From NCBI GenBank assembly GCA_902775355.1, contig CACYLY010000003.1, forward strand, positions 1 to 64,000: DNA of 64,000 bases, read 5' to 3'. A program made the translations under genes and the position numbers. This document shows, one piece after another, positions 41,830-50,614 of the stretch. Position 1 is the stretch's first letter, and each line of letters starts with the position of its first letter. The DNA comes from Oscillospiraceae bacterium. GTDB taxonomy: Bacteria > Bacillota > Clostridia > Oscillospirales > Oscillospiraceae. A model generated the notes under the pieces. It searched no databases, was not told the DNA's origin, and saw only the letters and a program-made list of their open reading frames with translations.

Positions 41830-44800
41830 TCAGAACTCCGCTGTCGCCGCAGCCTCGATTTCTTTTCCGCCGCTGCGCCGTTTCAGAAACAGCAATTCCG
41901 AAAACAGCGCGGCGAAGACCGTCAAAGCCAGCGCCGCCAGCGGAAGAAGTCCATCCAGCGTGGGGCAGCGGGCTCGCCAGAAGAGCAGCGCCAGCAGGCT
42001 CAAAAGCCCGGCCAGAGCGCACAGGATGGTGCCTGACAGCGTTTTGCTCCGGGAGAGGATAAGGCCCAGCACCGCGCAGAAGGCCGCCAGAAGCAGAGCG
42101 TACTCCGCCAGGCGGGAGTCCCGGTTCTCCTCCTCCAGCTGCTGCAGCAGCTCCGTATAATAGGCCTCGGCGGTCTCCAGCACCTGGAAGACGTCGGCCT
42201 TGTCCGGCAGCCGGTCCTTGACGCCCTGCTCCGCCCTCAGCAGACGGATCCCCTGCGCCAGACGCTCCTTCTCGTCGCTGAGCTCGTCCAGCCTTCCCAG
42301 GCTCTCATTCAGCTCCTTCAGGTTCGTCTCCAGAGTCTCCTTGCCCTGGCGCAGCTTCTCCCGATTTTCGTCCAGGGCCTGCTTGCCTTCATCCAGCTGT
42401 TTCTCCGCATCGGCCAGCTCGGCCTTGCCCGCGGCGATCTGATTGCCGCCGTCGGCCAGCCGGGTATAACCCTCGTCCAGGGCCTGCTTGCCCTCCGCCA
42501 GCTGCTGCTCGGCGTCGGCCAGCTGCTGCTCGGCGTCAGCCAGCTGGGCATAGCCCTCGTCCAGCTGCTGTTTGCCCTCCGCCAGCTGCTGCTCCGCCGC
42601 CGCGGCCTGAGCGTAGCCCTCGTCCAGGGCCTGTTTGCCCTCCGCCAGCTGCTGCTCGGCGGCGGCAAGCTCGTCCCGGGCCGCCTCATAGCGCTGCATC
42701 AGGCTCGCCAGGCTGTTGCCGCCCAGCTCCGACTCCAGCGCGGCCCGGGCTGCGGCCAGCTGGGGCGCGATGAGCATGGCCCGGGCGTAATCTTCCTGTT
42801 CCATGGCCTCGTCGTACTGCCGCTGCAGCTCGTCCACCCGCTGCTGCAGGGCCGCCACCGCCTGGTACAGGGGCTCCACCGCGTCCAGGGCGGCCTTCGC
42901 CAGATTGTACTGGGCAAGGCCCTCGTCATAGGCCTGCTGCCCCTCGGCCAGCTTCCGCTGTCCCTCCTCATAGGCGGCAAGTCCCTCGTCGTAGGCTTTC
43001 TGGCCCTCCGCCAGCTGCTCCTTGGCGGCCTCGACCTGGGCCTTGCCCTCGTTGTAGGCGGCCAGGCCCGCGTCGTATTTGGCCTGAGCGTCGGCCAGCT
43101 GGGCAGCGCCGGCGTAGTACTGTGCCTCCGCCTCGTCCAGCCGGGCCGCGCCTTCGTTGTACTGCTCCAGGCCGCTGTTGTACTGCTCCTCGCCCTCCTG
43201 CAGCAGCTGCTCCCCTTCGGCCAGCTGGGCGGAGCCCACGTCGTCGGTCACCAGCTGCTGGGCAAAGTCGTATTTCAGCGCGTCCAGATCCTCCCCTTGG
43301 GCTTCCAGCTTCTCCGCCAGACTCCGCAGCTCCCCGGTCCGCATCAGCAGTTCCGTCACCTGTTCCCGGGACTGGCTCAGCTGCTCCGCGCCGCGGCGCA
43401 CCGAGATCGGCGCCGCGACCAGCGCGAAGACGCAGGCCGCCGCCAGCAGGCCACCGGCCCAGCGCAGGCGATTGCGTTTCAGGCCGCGCAGGAAGCCAAG
43501 TTTTTCCAGATTCAGCGTGGTCTTGTCCACAAAATGCTCGCCCAGCAGCAGCACCTGGGGCAGGGCGAAGAGGATCAGCACCAGGGAGATGCTGGTGCCG
43601 GTGCCCACGTAGTAGCCCATGCCGGCGATGATGCACTGGGACACGCCGAAGCCCACCAGGAGCCCCGCGCAGACCATCATCAGGCCCGAGGTGATCACCG
43701 TGGGGAAGGCCAGATTCAAGGTCTCGATCATGGCCTCTTTCTTCCCCATAGTCTCCCGCAGCTCCCGGTACCGGGAGGAGACCACGATGGCATAGTCGAT
43801 GTTGGCGCCCATCTGGATGGCGCCCACAATGATGTAGCAGAGGAAGAATACGTAGTCGCCCTTCAGGGCGGCCACGGCGAAGTTCAGCCAGATGCTGCCC
43901 TGGATCACCAGGATCAGCAGCAGGGGCATGCCGAAGGATCGGAAGGTGAAGAACAGGATCAGCATCACCAGGCCCAGGCTCATCAGGCCCACCACGGTGT
44001 TGTCCTCGGCAAAGGAGTCCCGAAAGCCCAGGGCGCTGACCGAGTCGCCGGTGAGGACCACGCCCTCATGATAGTACTGCCCTGCCATCTGATGGATCCG
44101 GTCCAGGAAGCGGAAGGTCTCCTCCGACTGGACGGGCAGGTTCAGATCCAGGATCAGGCGGCTGTAATTGTCGCTCATCAGCTGGGCGCGGACCATGCTC
44201 AGCTGGCCGTACAGGTCCCGGACCATCTGAGCCTGGCTCTCCTCCAGCTCCACGTCCCCGGCCTCCAGCCGGTCGTGGAGGAAGAGAAACAGGTCCAGCA
44301 GCGTGGCCTTGTAGCCGGACAGATCCTCCCGTGCCTGGCGGTGCTCCCCCGTCTCCGCGGCATAGTAGGCGAAGACCGCCTTGGCTTCGGTCTCGTCGAC
44401 GCCGGCGATGCGGGCAAACGCCGCCGCGTCCACCTCGTCGCCCAGGCAGCAGCCGTCCACCGCCTGGATCGTGGCAAGGCCCGTGGCGTGCTTCACCTCG
44501 GGGCAGGCCTCCAGCTCCTCCAGCAGGGCCTTCTCGGCGGCGAAGTCCCCGGAGGGCACGATCACCGCCACGGCGTTGCTGGAGCCGAAGGTCTCGTTGA
44601 TCTCGTCCTTGGCCCGCTCCATATCCGTATAGCGGAAGGCGGGCACCATCTCCATGCTGTAGGCATAGGGGACCCGCTGGACCATCCAGTAGCCCCCGGC
44701 CACCAGCAGCACGAAGAGCAGCGGCATCACAAAGCGGGTGGCGTAGGCAAAGCGGCCCACGAAGGAGATCTTGGGGACGAAGCGCCGGTGCCTGGTCCTG

Positions 44801-45762
44801 TCCATGGCCTTGCCGAAGAGCATCAGCAGGGCGGGCATAAACAGGAACACGGTCAGCAGGCTGCAGAGGATGGCCTTGATGAGGGTCAGGCCCAGGTCCA
44901 CGCCCAGCCGGAACTTCATCATGGTCATAGCGGTGAGGCCGGCGATGGTGGTCAGGCTGCTGGCGGAAATCTCCGGAATGGAGGCGGCCAGGGCCTTGAC
45001 CACGGCGTCCCGGACCTCCAGGCGCTGGTGCTCCTCCTTATAACGGTTGCAGAAGATGATGGCGTAGTCCACCGACAGGGCCAGCTGCAGCACCACGCCC
45101 ACGGAGTTGGAGACGAAGGAAATGGTCCCCATCAAAAAGTGGGTGCCGATGTTGACGACGGCGGCCACCAGGAAGGTCAACACCATCACCGGGATCTCCG
45201 CGTAGGTGCTGGAGGTGAAGAGCAGCACCGCCAGCACCACGATGACCACGAAGATCAGCACGGTCAGCATCTGCTCCGCCACCAGCTTGGACAGGCTGAA
45301 GCCCACCTCGGAATAGAGAGTGGTGTCCCGCTCCGCCACCAGCTCCATCACCCGTTCCAGGGCCGCCTCGCTGCGGGGAGAATTGGCCGTGTCCGCGAAG
45401 GTCAGGTCAAAGAGGGCGCTGCCGTCCTTGTAATGGGCGGCGCTCTCGTCGTACTGGACCAGGACCACGTCCTCCAGGTCCGCCAGCTGCTCCGAAAGGG
45501 TCTGGGCCTCCTCAAGGCTCAGGTCCTTCACCATGAGCTTGGCGCTGCCGTAGGTGGTGAACTCCTCCTCCATGATGAAGAGGCCCCGCTTGGCCTCCGC
45601 GTCGTCCGGCAGGTAGTAGGTGATGTCGTCCTCCGTCCGGATCCAGCGCAGGGAGAAGCCGGAGAAAACGATCATGGCCGCGAAGAGCGCAAGGATCCAG
45701 CGCCTTCTGTCTACGACAAAGGCGGCGATGCGCATCATCAAGCTTTTGTTCTCTTTCTCCAT
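41830..45762 (-). CDS. MMPL/RND-superfamily transporter with giant coiled-coil insert
   Basis: About 1310 residues. Two RND halves: the first has helix near residue 10-35, then LLVFVVIVVLAVLLFTSST-like bundle around 190-340; the second bundle spans about 600-790. After the second bundle lies a ~400-residue coiled coil of repeated QLAEGKQALDEGYAQ-type units (about 830-1190), then two C-terminal helices. MMPL proteins export lipids or hydrophobic compounds; the coiled coil probably projects through the wall. ATG 45762 has GAGGGAAG upstream; ATG 45846 lacks a site. Long antisense frames here are shadows. Confidence 0.88.
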   Translation of the reverse strand: MEKENKSLMMRIAAFVVDRRRWILALFAAMIVFSGFSLRWIRTEDDITYYLPDDAEAKRGLFIMEEEFTTYGSAKLMVKDLSLEEAQTLSEQLADLEDVVLVQYDESAAHYKDGSALFDLTFADTANSPRSEAALERVMELVAERDTTLYSEVGFSLSKLVAEQMLTVLIFVVIVVLAVLLFTSSTYAEIPVMVLTFLVAAVVNIGTHFLMGTISFVSNSVGVVLQLALSVDYAIIFCNRYKEEHQRLEVRDAVVKALAASIPEISASSLTTIAGLTAMTMMKFRLGVDLGLTLIKAILCSLLTVFLFMPALLMLFGKAMDRTRHRRFVPKISFVGRFAYATRFVMPLLFVLLVAGGYWMVQRVPYAYSMEMVPAFRYTDMERAKDEINETFGSSNAVAVIVPSGDFAAEKALLEELEACPEVKHATGLATIQAVDGCCLGDEVDAAAFARIAGVDETEAKAVFAYYAAETGEHRQAREDLSGYKATLLDLFLFLHDRLEAGDVELEESQAQMVRDLYGQLSMVRAQLMSDNYSRLILDLNLPVQSEETFRFLDRIHQMAGQYYHEGVVLTGDSVSALGFRDSFAEDNTVVGLMSLGLVMLILFFTFRSFGMPLLLILVIQGSIWLNFAVAALKGDYVFFLCYIIVGAIQMGANIDYAIVVSSRYRELRETMGKKEAMIETLNLAFPTVITSGLMMVCAGLLVGFGVSQCIIAGMGYYVGTGTSISLVLILFALPQVLLLGEHFVDKTTLNLEKLGFLRGLKRNRLRWAGGLLAAACVFALVAAPISVRRGAEQLSQSREQVTELLMRTGELRSLAEKLEAQGEDLDALKYDFAQQLVTDDVGSAQLAEGEQLLQEGEEQYNSGLEQYNEGAARLDEAEAQYYAGAAQLADAQAKYDAGLAAYNEGKAQVEAAKEQLAEGQKAYDEGLAAYEEGQRKLAEGQQAYDEGLAQYNLAKAALDAVEPLYQAVAALQQRVDELQRQYDEAMEQEDYARAMLIAPQLAAARAALESELGGNSLASLMQRYEAARDELAAAEQQLAEGKQALDEGYAQAAAAEQQLAEGKQQLDEGYAQLADAEQQLADAEQQLAEGKQALDEGYTRLADGGNQIAAGKAELADAEKQLDEGKQALDENREKLRQGKETLETNLKELNESLGRLDELSDEKERLAQGIRLLRAEQGVKDRLPDKADVFQVLETAEAYYTELLQQLEEENRDSRLAEYALLLAAFCAVLGLILSRSKTLSGTILCALAGLLSLLALLFWRARCPTLDGLLPLAALALTVFAALFSELLFLKRRSGGKEIEAAATAEF

Positions 45763-45892
45763 GTCTTCCCTCGGCGCTCCTCCGCCGTCTCCGTCCGGTC
45801 TGCGGCCTTTCTCCGTCGGGGAGAAAAGCCGCTTATTTTTTAGCATATTATTATATCACAGGACACAGCAAAAGGGAATTCCCCAATAGGGC

Positions 45893-45931
45893 AAAAAACA
45901 CCCTGAGAAGAAGATTCTCAGGGTGTTTTTC
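45893..45931. terminator. terminator between HAD and MMPL genes
   Basis: AACACCCTGAGA pairs with TCTCAGGGTGTT around a short loop, with A- and T-runs on either side. Confidence 0.9.
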
Positions 45932-45933
45932 GT

Positions 45934-46596
45934 TTATCCCTCTTCTCCGGCGAGGAGCACTCCCGTCAGCGCCGGGATCTCCATCAGATCGCGGACCAGC
46001 CGGTCCTCCCGGCCGCTTGACTTGCCGGGGCTGGACGGGTCCAGGTACAGGATGCTGCCGACGCCGGCCCGCTCCGCCGCCTCCACGTCCAGGCTCCGGT
46101 CCCCCACGTAGAAGCAGCGCCCGGGGTCCAGAGCGTACTTGGCCAGCAGATAGCGGATCCCGTCCGGCGCAGGCTTCCGGGGAAAGCCGTTGAGCGCCGT
46201 GACCACCTCGGTGAAGAAGGGCGCCAGGCCCGTCTGCTCCAGGATGGTCCGGCAGGAGGCGCCCCGGTGGGTGTAGACAAAATGCAGGTGGCCCTGCTCC
46301 CGCAGCGCCGCCAGAGCCTCCGCGCAGCGGGGCATGGGGCGGATCTGATCGAACCGGCTGTCGTTCAGGCGGTTGAAGGCGGCCTTCAGCGCCAGTGGGT
46401 CCAGCCCCCGCCGGGCGGCGATCCGCTCCAGCAGCTCGCCCACGGAGCTGCGGATCACCTCCGCGTGCAGCTCCTCGGAGCGATACTCCACCCCGAAGTC
46501 CGCCAGCGCCTCCACAGCCGCCGGCACGATGGCCGGATAGGAGTCCACCAGCGTCCCGTCCATATCCCAGATAAAAGCAAGCTGATCGTCAAGCAT
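45934..46596 (-). CDS. HAD-family hydrolase (phosphoglycolate phosphatase-like)
   Basis: 220 residues: nucleophile motif WDMDGTLVDSYPAIV, motif II VYTHRGAS, motif III Lys in GFPRKPAPDG and motif IV FYVGDRSLDVEAAERAG. Sugar phosphate or phosphoglycolate phosphatase by family; actual substrate unknown. It heads a run of minus-strand single genes but has its own start site. Confidence 0.92.
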   Translation of the reverse strand: MLDDQLAFIWDMDGTLVDSYPAIVPAAVEALADFGVEYRSEELHAEVIRSSVGELLERIAARRGLDPLALKAAFNRLNDSRFDQIRPMPRCAEALAALREQGHLHFVYTHRGASCRTILEQTGLAPFFTEVVTALNGFPRKPAPDGIRYLLAKYALDPGRCFYVGDRSLDVEAAERAGVGSILYLDPSSPGKSSGREDRLVRDLMEIPALTGVLLAGEEG

Positions 46597-46716
46597 CTCT
46601 TTCCCTCTCCGTTTCTCCGCGCCCAGCCTCCATCGTTTCCGACCGTCGCGGCCAGAACGGGGATCCGCTTCCCCGGCGAGGCTGCTGTCCGGCGTGATCC
46701 TGCAGCTACGCTTTCC

Positions 46717-47235
46717 CTATTCTCTGGTCTCGATGATCTCCCCCACGAAGACCCAGTGTGGCTGCCACTGCCCCTCCTCGTCCGGGGGGAAGACGCCGGG
46801 ATGGGCCCGGTAGTACTCCCGGATCTCCGGCGCCAGATCCTCCCGGGAGAAGCGGTGCTGATACAGCTTCCGGCACAGGAAGCTCAGGCTGGCCTCCCGA
46901 TAGCCCACGCTGTCCCCCATCGCCACCGGCGTGAGCCCGGCGGCGCGCACCTTTTCCCCGTCCCGGCCGGAGCGGGAGCCCATGATCCCCAGGGCCTTCC
47001 GGCAGCTCTCCGGGAAAAAGCAGACAGTGAAGCTGTCGTTCTCCTGCATGAACTCCCGGGTATAGCGGGCCGGGTGCAGATACACCGCGACCACGGGCTT
47101 GTTCCAGAGGGTGCCCAGGCAGCCCCAGCCCACGGTGCAGCCGTTGAAGTGATCCAAAGAACCCGCCGTGACCAGCGCCCACTGTTTTTCGAACAGTTCA
47201 AAGGCTTTGTAATCCTTTTCCGTAAAATCGCTCAT
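46717..47235 (-). CDS. flavin reductase-like (FMN-binding) protein
   Basis: 172 residues. The FMN-binding split-barrel pattern NGCTVGWGCLGTLWNKPVV followed by AVYLHPARYTREFM and FTVCFFPESCRKAL is typical of the flavin reductase-like/flavoredoxin family in Clostridia. It transfers electrons to or from FMN. The nitroreductase gene lies 45 bp upstream, suggesting a flavin-linked pair. Confidence 0.88.
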   Translation of the reverse strand: MSDFTEKDYKAFELFEKQWALVTAGSLDHFNGCTVGWGCLGTLWNKPVVAVYLHPARYTREFMQENDSFTVCFFPESCRKALGIMGSRSGRDGEKVRAAGLTPVAMGDSVGYREASLSFLCRKLYQHRFSREDLAPEIREYYRAHPGVFPPDEEGQWQPHWVFVGEIIETRE

Positions 47236-47280
47236 ATTCCGTTCCTCCTGTCCCTCGCTCCGTAAAAAGGGGCGACCGCC

Positions 47281-47772
47281 TCAGAGAAAGTGGATTCGGC
47301 TCTCGTCGAAGCGGTCCTGCTGCTTTCTGCTCTCCGCCGGGTAGCCCAGGGGGAAGATGGCGAAGGCCCGCAGGCCCTCCGGGATCCCGACGATCTCCTC
47401 CACCGCCTTCATCCGGTCCTCGACGGGGGCGATGCCCAGCCAGACGCCGCCCAGGCCCTGCTCCCCGCAGGCCAGCCACAGGTTTTCCATGGCGATGCTC
47501 ATGTCGATCTGCGCGTAGGACGGCGCCCAGAGCTTTTCCCGATAGGCGCTGACGATGGCGACAGTCGCCCGCTTCGTGCAGCCGGAGTAGGGGGTGACGC
47601 CGGACAGGGCCTCCAGCAGTTCCCGGTCCCTGATCACGAAGAACTCCCAGGGCTGCTGATTCCCCGCGGAGGGGGCCGCCATGGCGGCGCGGAGAATCGA
47701 AAGGATCTTCTCCTCCTCCACCGGCTGCTCGGTAAATCTGCGAATACTGACCCGCTCAAAGATTTCTTTCAT
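47281..47772 (-). CDS. nitroreductase-family FMN oxidoreductase
   Basis: 163 residues: RVSIRRFTEQPVEEEKILSI start, FMN/phosphate region AAPSAGNQQPWEFFVI, and GLGGVWLGIAPVEDR. These enzymes reduce nitro or quinone compounds with NAD(P)H. Followed closely by the flavin reductase-like gene on the same strand. Confidence 0.92.
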   Translation of the reverse strand: MKEIFERVSIRRFTEQPVEEEKILSILRAAMAAPSAGNQQPWEFFVIRDRELLEALSGVTPYSGCTKRATVAIVSAYREKLWAPSYAQIDMSIAMENLWLACGEQGLGGVWLGIAPVEDRMKAVEEIVGIPEGLRAFAIFPLGYPAESRKQQDRFDESRIHFL

Positions 47773-47821
47773 GGTTTTGCTCCTTTTCCCTTATGATGAT
47801 CGTTTTATCGTCCCTTGCCGA

Positions 47822-48232
47822 TCAGATCAGCACTCCGTCGCAGTGGTCGAGCTCGTGCTGGATGATCTGGGCCGTATAGCCGGTGTAGGTCTTCAGGCGC
47901 GTCTCCAGAGCCTCGCTCTGATACCGCAGCTTGATGGAGCGGTATCGTTTGGCCTTCCGCGTACCGGGCAGGGACAGGCAGCCCTCCTCCGCCTCGTAGG
48001 GGCCGGAGCGCTTCACGATCTCCGGGTTGAACATCACCGTCGCACCGCCCCCGTCGTCAAAGATGATGATCCGCTTCCGGACGCCGATCATGTTGGCCGC
48101 CATACCCACGCAGCCGTCCCGGTGGGCCTCCAGCGTGTCCCGCAGGTCCTGCGCGACAGGCAGATCCGTCGCCGTCGCCGGTGCGGACTTCTGCACCAGA
48201 AAGATCGGGTCTTTTACAATGGTTCTGATCAT
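47822..48232 (-). CDS. def: peptide deformylase (secondary, Clostridia type)
   Basis: 136 residues, shorter than the usual 150-170. Motifs: GCVGMAANMIG (motif 1, with Asn replacing the usual Gln), EGCLSLPG (motif 2, Cys metal ligand) and QHELDHCDG (motif 3, HExxH). It removes the formyl group from nascent proteins. The short form and motif 1 variant suggest a second, specialised copy; a housekeeping def is expected elsewhere. Confidence 0.92.
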   Translation of the reverse strand: MIRTIVKDPIFLVQKSAPATATDLPVAQDLRDTLEAHRDGCVGMAANMIGVRKRIIIFDDGGGATVMFNPEIVKRSGPYEAEEGCLSLPGTRKAKRYRSIKLRYQSEALETRLKTYTGYTAQIIQHELDHCDGVLI

Positions 48233-48274
48233 GGGCTCTCCCCTTCTCCTTGCTGCCTCCGCATGGATCTTTCG

Positions 48275-48772
48275 TCAAATCGTTCTCTTCTCTTTCAGCC
48301 GGAACTCCGGCCATGTGACGTACTCCAGATAACAGGGCCGTCCGGCGTAGGCAAGGAAGGCCTGATACCGTTCGCGCATCGCCGGCGACTGGATCATGTC
48401 CCCCGCTTTGTCTCGCGGAAAAAACGCGGATTCCGAGTTTTCCTCGGAAGGTCTCGGCGTCCCGCCAAGCGCCCGGCAGATGAAGTCCAGCATGAGCTTT
48501 GTGGGCACTTCCTTCACGCCGTTGTAGCCGGGATGCTTTCCCGTGTTGGAGGAAACGCAGAACAACTCCCCGACCTCCGCGTCGATCCCGGTTTCCTCCA
48601 GGATTTCTCTTCTCACCGCGTCGATCGCGTTCTCGCCGACTTCGACGATGCCGCCCGGGAACTCCCATCCGCTCCGATGTTTTTTCACCAGCAGGATCTC
48701 CCCTCTCTCGTTGAACACGAGCCCTGCGGCGGCAAGGACGTGGCACGGCAAAACCCGCTCTTTCTGTTTCAT
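48275..48772 (-). CDS. NUDIX hydrolase
   Basis: 165 residues with the Nudix box GGIVEVGENAIDAVRREILE then ETGI, which fits G-x5-E-x7-REUxEExGU. Hydrolyses a nucleoside diphosphate linked to another group; substrate unknown. Codon use has somewhat lower GC than the surrounding genes. Peptide deformylase follows 42 bp downstream. Confidence 0.92.
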   Translation of the reverse strand: MKQKERVLPCHVLAAAGLVFNERGEILLVKKHRSGWEFPGGIVEVGENAIDAVRREILEETGIDAEVGELFCVSSNTGKHPGYNGVKEVPTKLMLDFICRALGGTPRPSEENSESAFFPRDKAGDMIQSPAMRERYQAFLAYAGRPCYLEYVTWPEFRLKEKRTI

Positions 48773-48913
48773 CTCTCGTCTCCTCCCGGAAAGACGGCAA
48801 AGCGGCCGTCCGCACTTTGTTTTAATATTTTATCATCTTTCGATCCCGCTGTAAAGCCGCCTTTCCGGGCCGTTCTCCCAGCGCGGAAAACGCTTGTCCC
48901 GTTCACGCGAAAC

Positions 48914-48943
48914 CGCCCTGCTCTGCGTCTGCAGAGCAGGGCG
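48914..48943 (-). terminator. GC-rich hairpin after the sigma factor gene
   Basis: CGCCCTGCTCTGC / GCAGAGCAGGGCG around GTCT. The T-run is short on the minus strand, so termination strength is uncertain. Confidence 0.55.
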
Positions 48944-48966
48944 GCCGCTGTTTTTCCGCGGCAGGC

Positions 48967-49920
48967 TCAGTGCATGTACTCGATCAGGAGCCTGGCCCGG
49001 GTCGGGTGTCTCAGCTTACGGAGGGCCTTCGCTTCGATCTGGCGGATCCGCTCCCGGGTCACATGGAACACGACGCCCACCTCTTCCAGAGTCCAAACAC
49101 GGCCGTCCACGAAGCCGAAACGCAGCTCCAGAACCTGCCGTTCCCGTTTCTTCAGGCTGGACAAGACCCGACGCACATCCTCCCGGAGCGTGGTCCTCTC
49201 GGAGGCGGCTTCCGGATCCTGGGCGCTCTCGTCCGAAATGAAGTCGCCGATACTGGAGTCCCCTTCCTCGCCGACCGGGGTATCCAGAGAGACCGTGTCC
49301 GTGCCGCTGCGAAGAACGTGCTCCACTCTCTTCCGTTCCCATCCCAGCTCCCGGGCGATCTCGTCAGTCGTGGGCTCCCTGTTCAGCGCCAGGGACAGCG
49401 CTCTCGCCGCGCAGCGGACCTTGTGGCAGGCTTCCGTCATATGTACCGGCAGGCGGATCAGCAGCGCCTGATCTGCCACCGCCCGCGAGACCGCCTGGCG
49501 GATCCACCAGGTGGCATAGGTGGAAAAGCGGTAACCCAATTCGGGCCTGTACTTCTTCACCGCCCTCATCAGGCCGATGTTTCCCTCCTGGATCAGGTCC
49601 GGGAAAGGCAGGCCCCGGTTCACGTACCGCTTCGCGATGGAGACCACCAGCCGCAGATTTGCTTCGACCATCGCGTCGAGGGCCTTCTTGTCGCCGCAGG
49701 CGACCCGGCGGGCAAGGTCCTCTTCCTGCTGCGAGGTCAGCAAACGGTACATTCCGGCTTCTTTCAGGTAGATCCCGAGGGTGTCCTGGGCGTCAGGGGA
49801 GGCAATGATCTTGTCCGCCTCCGCCAGCTCCTCGCTGCTCACCTCGTCCACCGTCTCCAGCGCAGCCGCGTCCGGCTGCAGCTCTTCCTCCATCACGGGG
49901 CAATCCTCATTCTTCATCAT
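48967..49920 (-). CDS. RpoD-like sigma-70 factor (no region 1.1)
   Basis: 317 residues. Region 1.2 (DTLGIYLKEAGMYRLLTSQQ), region 2 (NLRLVVSIAKRYVNRGLPF, DLIQEGNIGLMRAV, YRFSTYATWWIRQAVSRAV), region 3 (CHKVRCAARALSLALNREP) and region 4 (LEEVGVVFHVTRERIRQIEA) are all present. Region 1.1 is absent; the N-terminus is short and acidic. It may be a secondary (group 2) factor rather than the housekeeping SigA, because of its location among accessory genes, but this cannot be settled here. AAGGAG precedes ATG 49920. Confidence 0.9.
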   Translation of the reverse strand: MMKNEDCPVMEEELQPDAAALETVDEVSSEELAEADKIIASPDAQDTLGIYLKEAGMYRLLTSQQEEDLARRVACGDKKALDAMVEANLRLVVSIAKRYVNRGLPFPDLIQEGNIGLMRAVKKYRPELGYRFSTYATWWIRQAVSRAVADQALLIRLPVHMTEACHKVRCAARALSLALNREPTTDEIARELGWERKRVEHVLRSGTDTVSLDTPVGEEGDSSIGDFISDESAQDPEAASERTTLREDVRRVLSSLKKRERQVLELRFGFVDGRVWTLEEVGVVFHVTRERIRQIEAKALRKLRHPTRARLLIEYMH

Positions 49921-49940
49921 ACCGTTCTCCTTTCTTTCTG

Positions 49941-49968
49941 ATACTAAATTCTAATAGAAATCAGACAA
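49941..49968 (-). promoter_or_regulatory. promoter of the sigma factor gene
   Basis: Minus-strand TTGTCT (49968-49963), 16-bp spacer, TAGTAT (49946-49941). Confidence 0.65.
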
Positions 49969-50432
49969 TCTTTGCGGCCGGATTTGCGCCATGCGTCGTT
50001 GGCGGCCTTGGCCATATATCTCCATTATGCCCTGCAGCCGCCGCCTCGCCTGGCACGAATCCATCTCGCAAATCTTTGTCTTCTTATTAGAGTTTAGTAT
50101 AAAATTTTATCCCTCCACTTCTATTATACCGTTTTTTTGTATGTTGTTATGTAAACCAACCGCCCATTTTTTGCACTATTTACAGTTTTTTTACATTCTT
50201 CTCCGCCCAAGAGCCGGAAAAATGCAGAATTGCCCCGTCCGCCCTTCCCTCTATCCGATCCCCCGCGCATGGTTCTCCGGATCGGATCGTTCCCGGTCTC
50301 GAAAGAGCGGCCCGTGTTTCCCGATCGGACTTCTACGCCCGGACGCAGCGGCATACATTTTCCCGGAGCCAAAAACAGCGCCGCGCCGTTCAAGCCCTCC
50401 GTCGGCAGCTTCCCGTCGCCGCGGAGACGATA
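49969..50432. other. gene-free interval
   Basis: AT-rich stretch (50080-50210) followed by mixed sequence. No gene or clear structure seen; its frames lack ribosome sites and recognisable products. Confidence 0.5.
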
Positions 50433-50461
50433 TTGACAAATCCTCGGGGGCTGTGTTATAT
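50433..50461 (+). promoter_or_regulatory. promoter of riboswitch-CDF transcript
   Basis: TTGACA, 17-bp spacer, TTATAT (50456-50461); predicted transcript begins at about 50468, just before the riboswitch. Confidence 0.8.
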
Positions 50462-50470
50462 ATGAATGCG

Positions 50471-50577
50471 TACAGACTGAGCAGGCCCGGGATCATCCCG
50501 GAGCCGGGCCCGAGGGCAGTGGACTTCCATCCGCAGGACAGCAGTTACGAAACGCAACTGCCGACCTGCGGATTTTT
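50471..50577 (+). ncRNA. NiCo (czcD) riboswitch with terminator expression platform
   Basis: The aptamer reads ACTGAGCAGGC (50476-50486), a CCGGGATCATCCCGG hairpin, AGCCGGGC, a second arm and CAGGACAGCAGT. ACTG pairs with CAGT (50542-50545). The pattern ACUGAGCAGGC...GCCGGGC...GGACAG matches the NiCo riboswitch of metal-efflux genes as I recall it. Downstream ATCCGCAGG (50529-50537) can pair with CCTGCGGAT (50565-50573) followed by T-run, and GCAGTT with AACTGC inside it, so the terminator captures the aptamer's closing strand. Ligand binding would therefore prevent termination and switch on the exporter. Confidence 0.85.
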
Positions 50578-50614
50578 GCATGACGCGGCAGCATGACAGG
50601 AGGAGCAGCATTCC

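Noticed and set aside
43297..45843. 848-codon plus-strand frame opposite the MMPL gene
   Set aside because: Shadow of the transporter; no family motifs.
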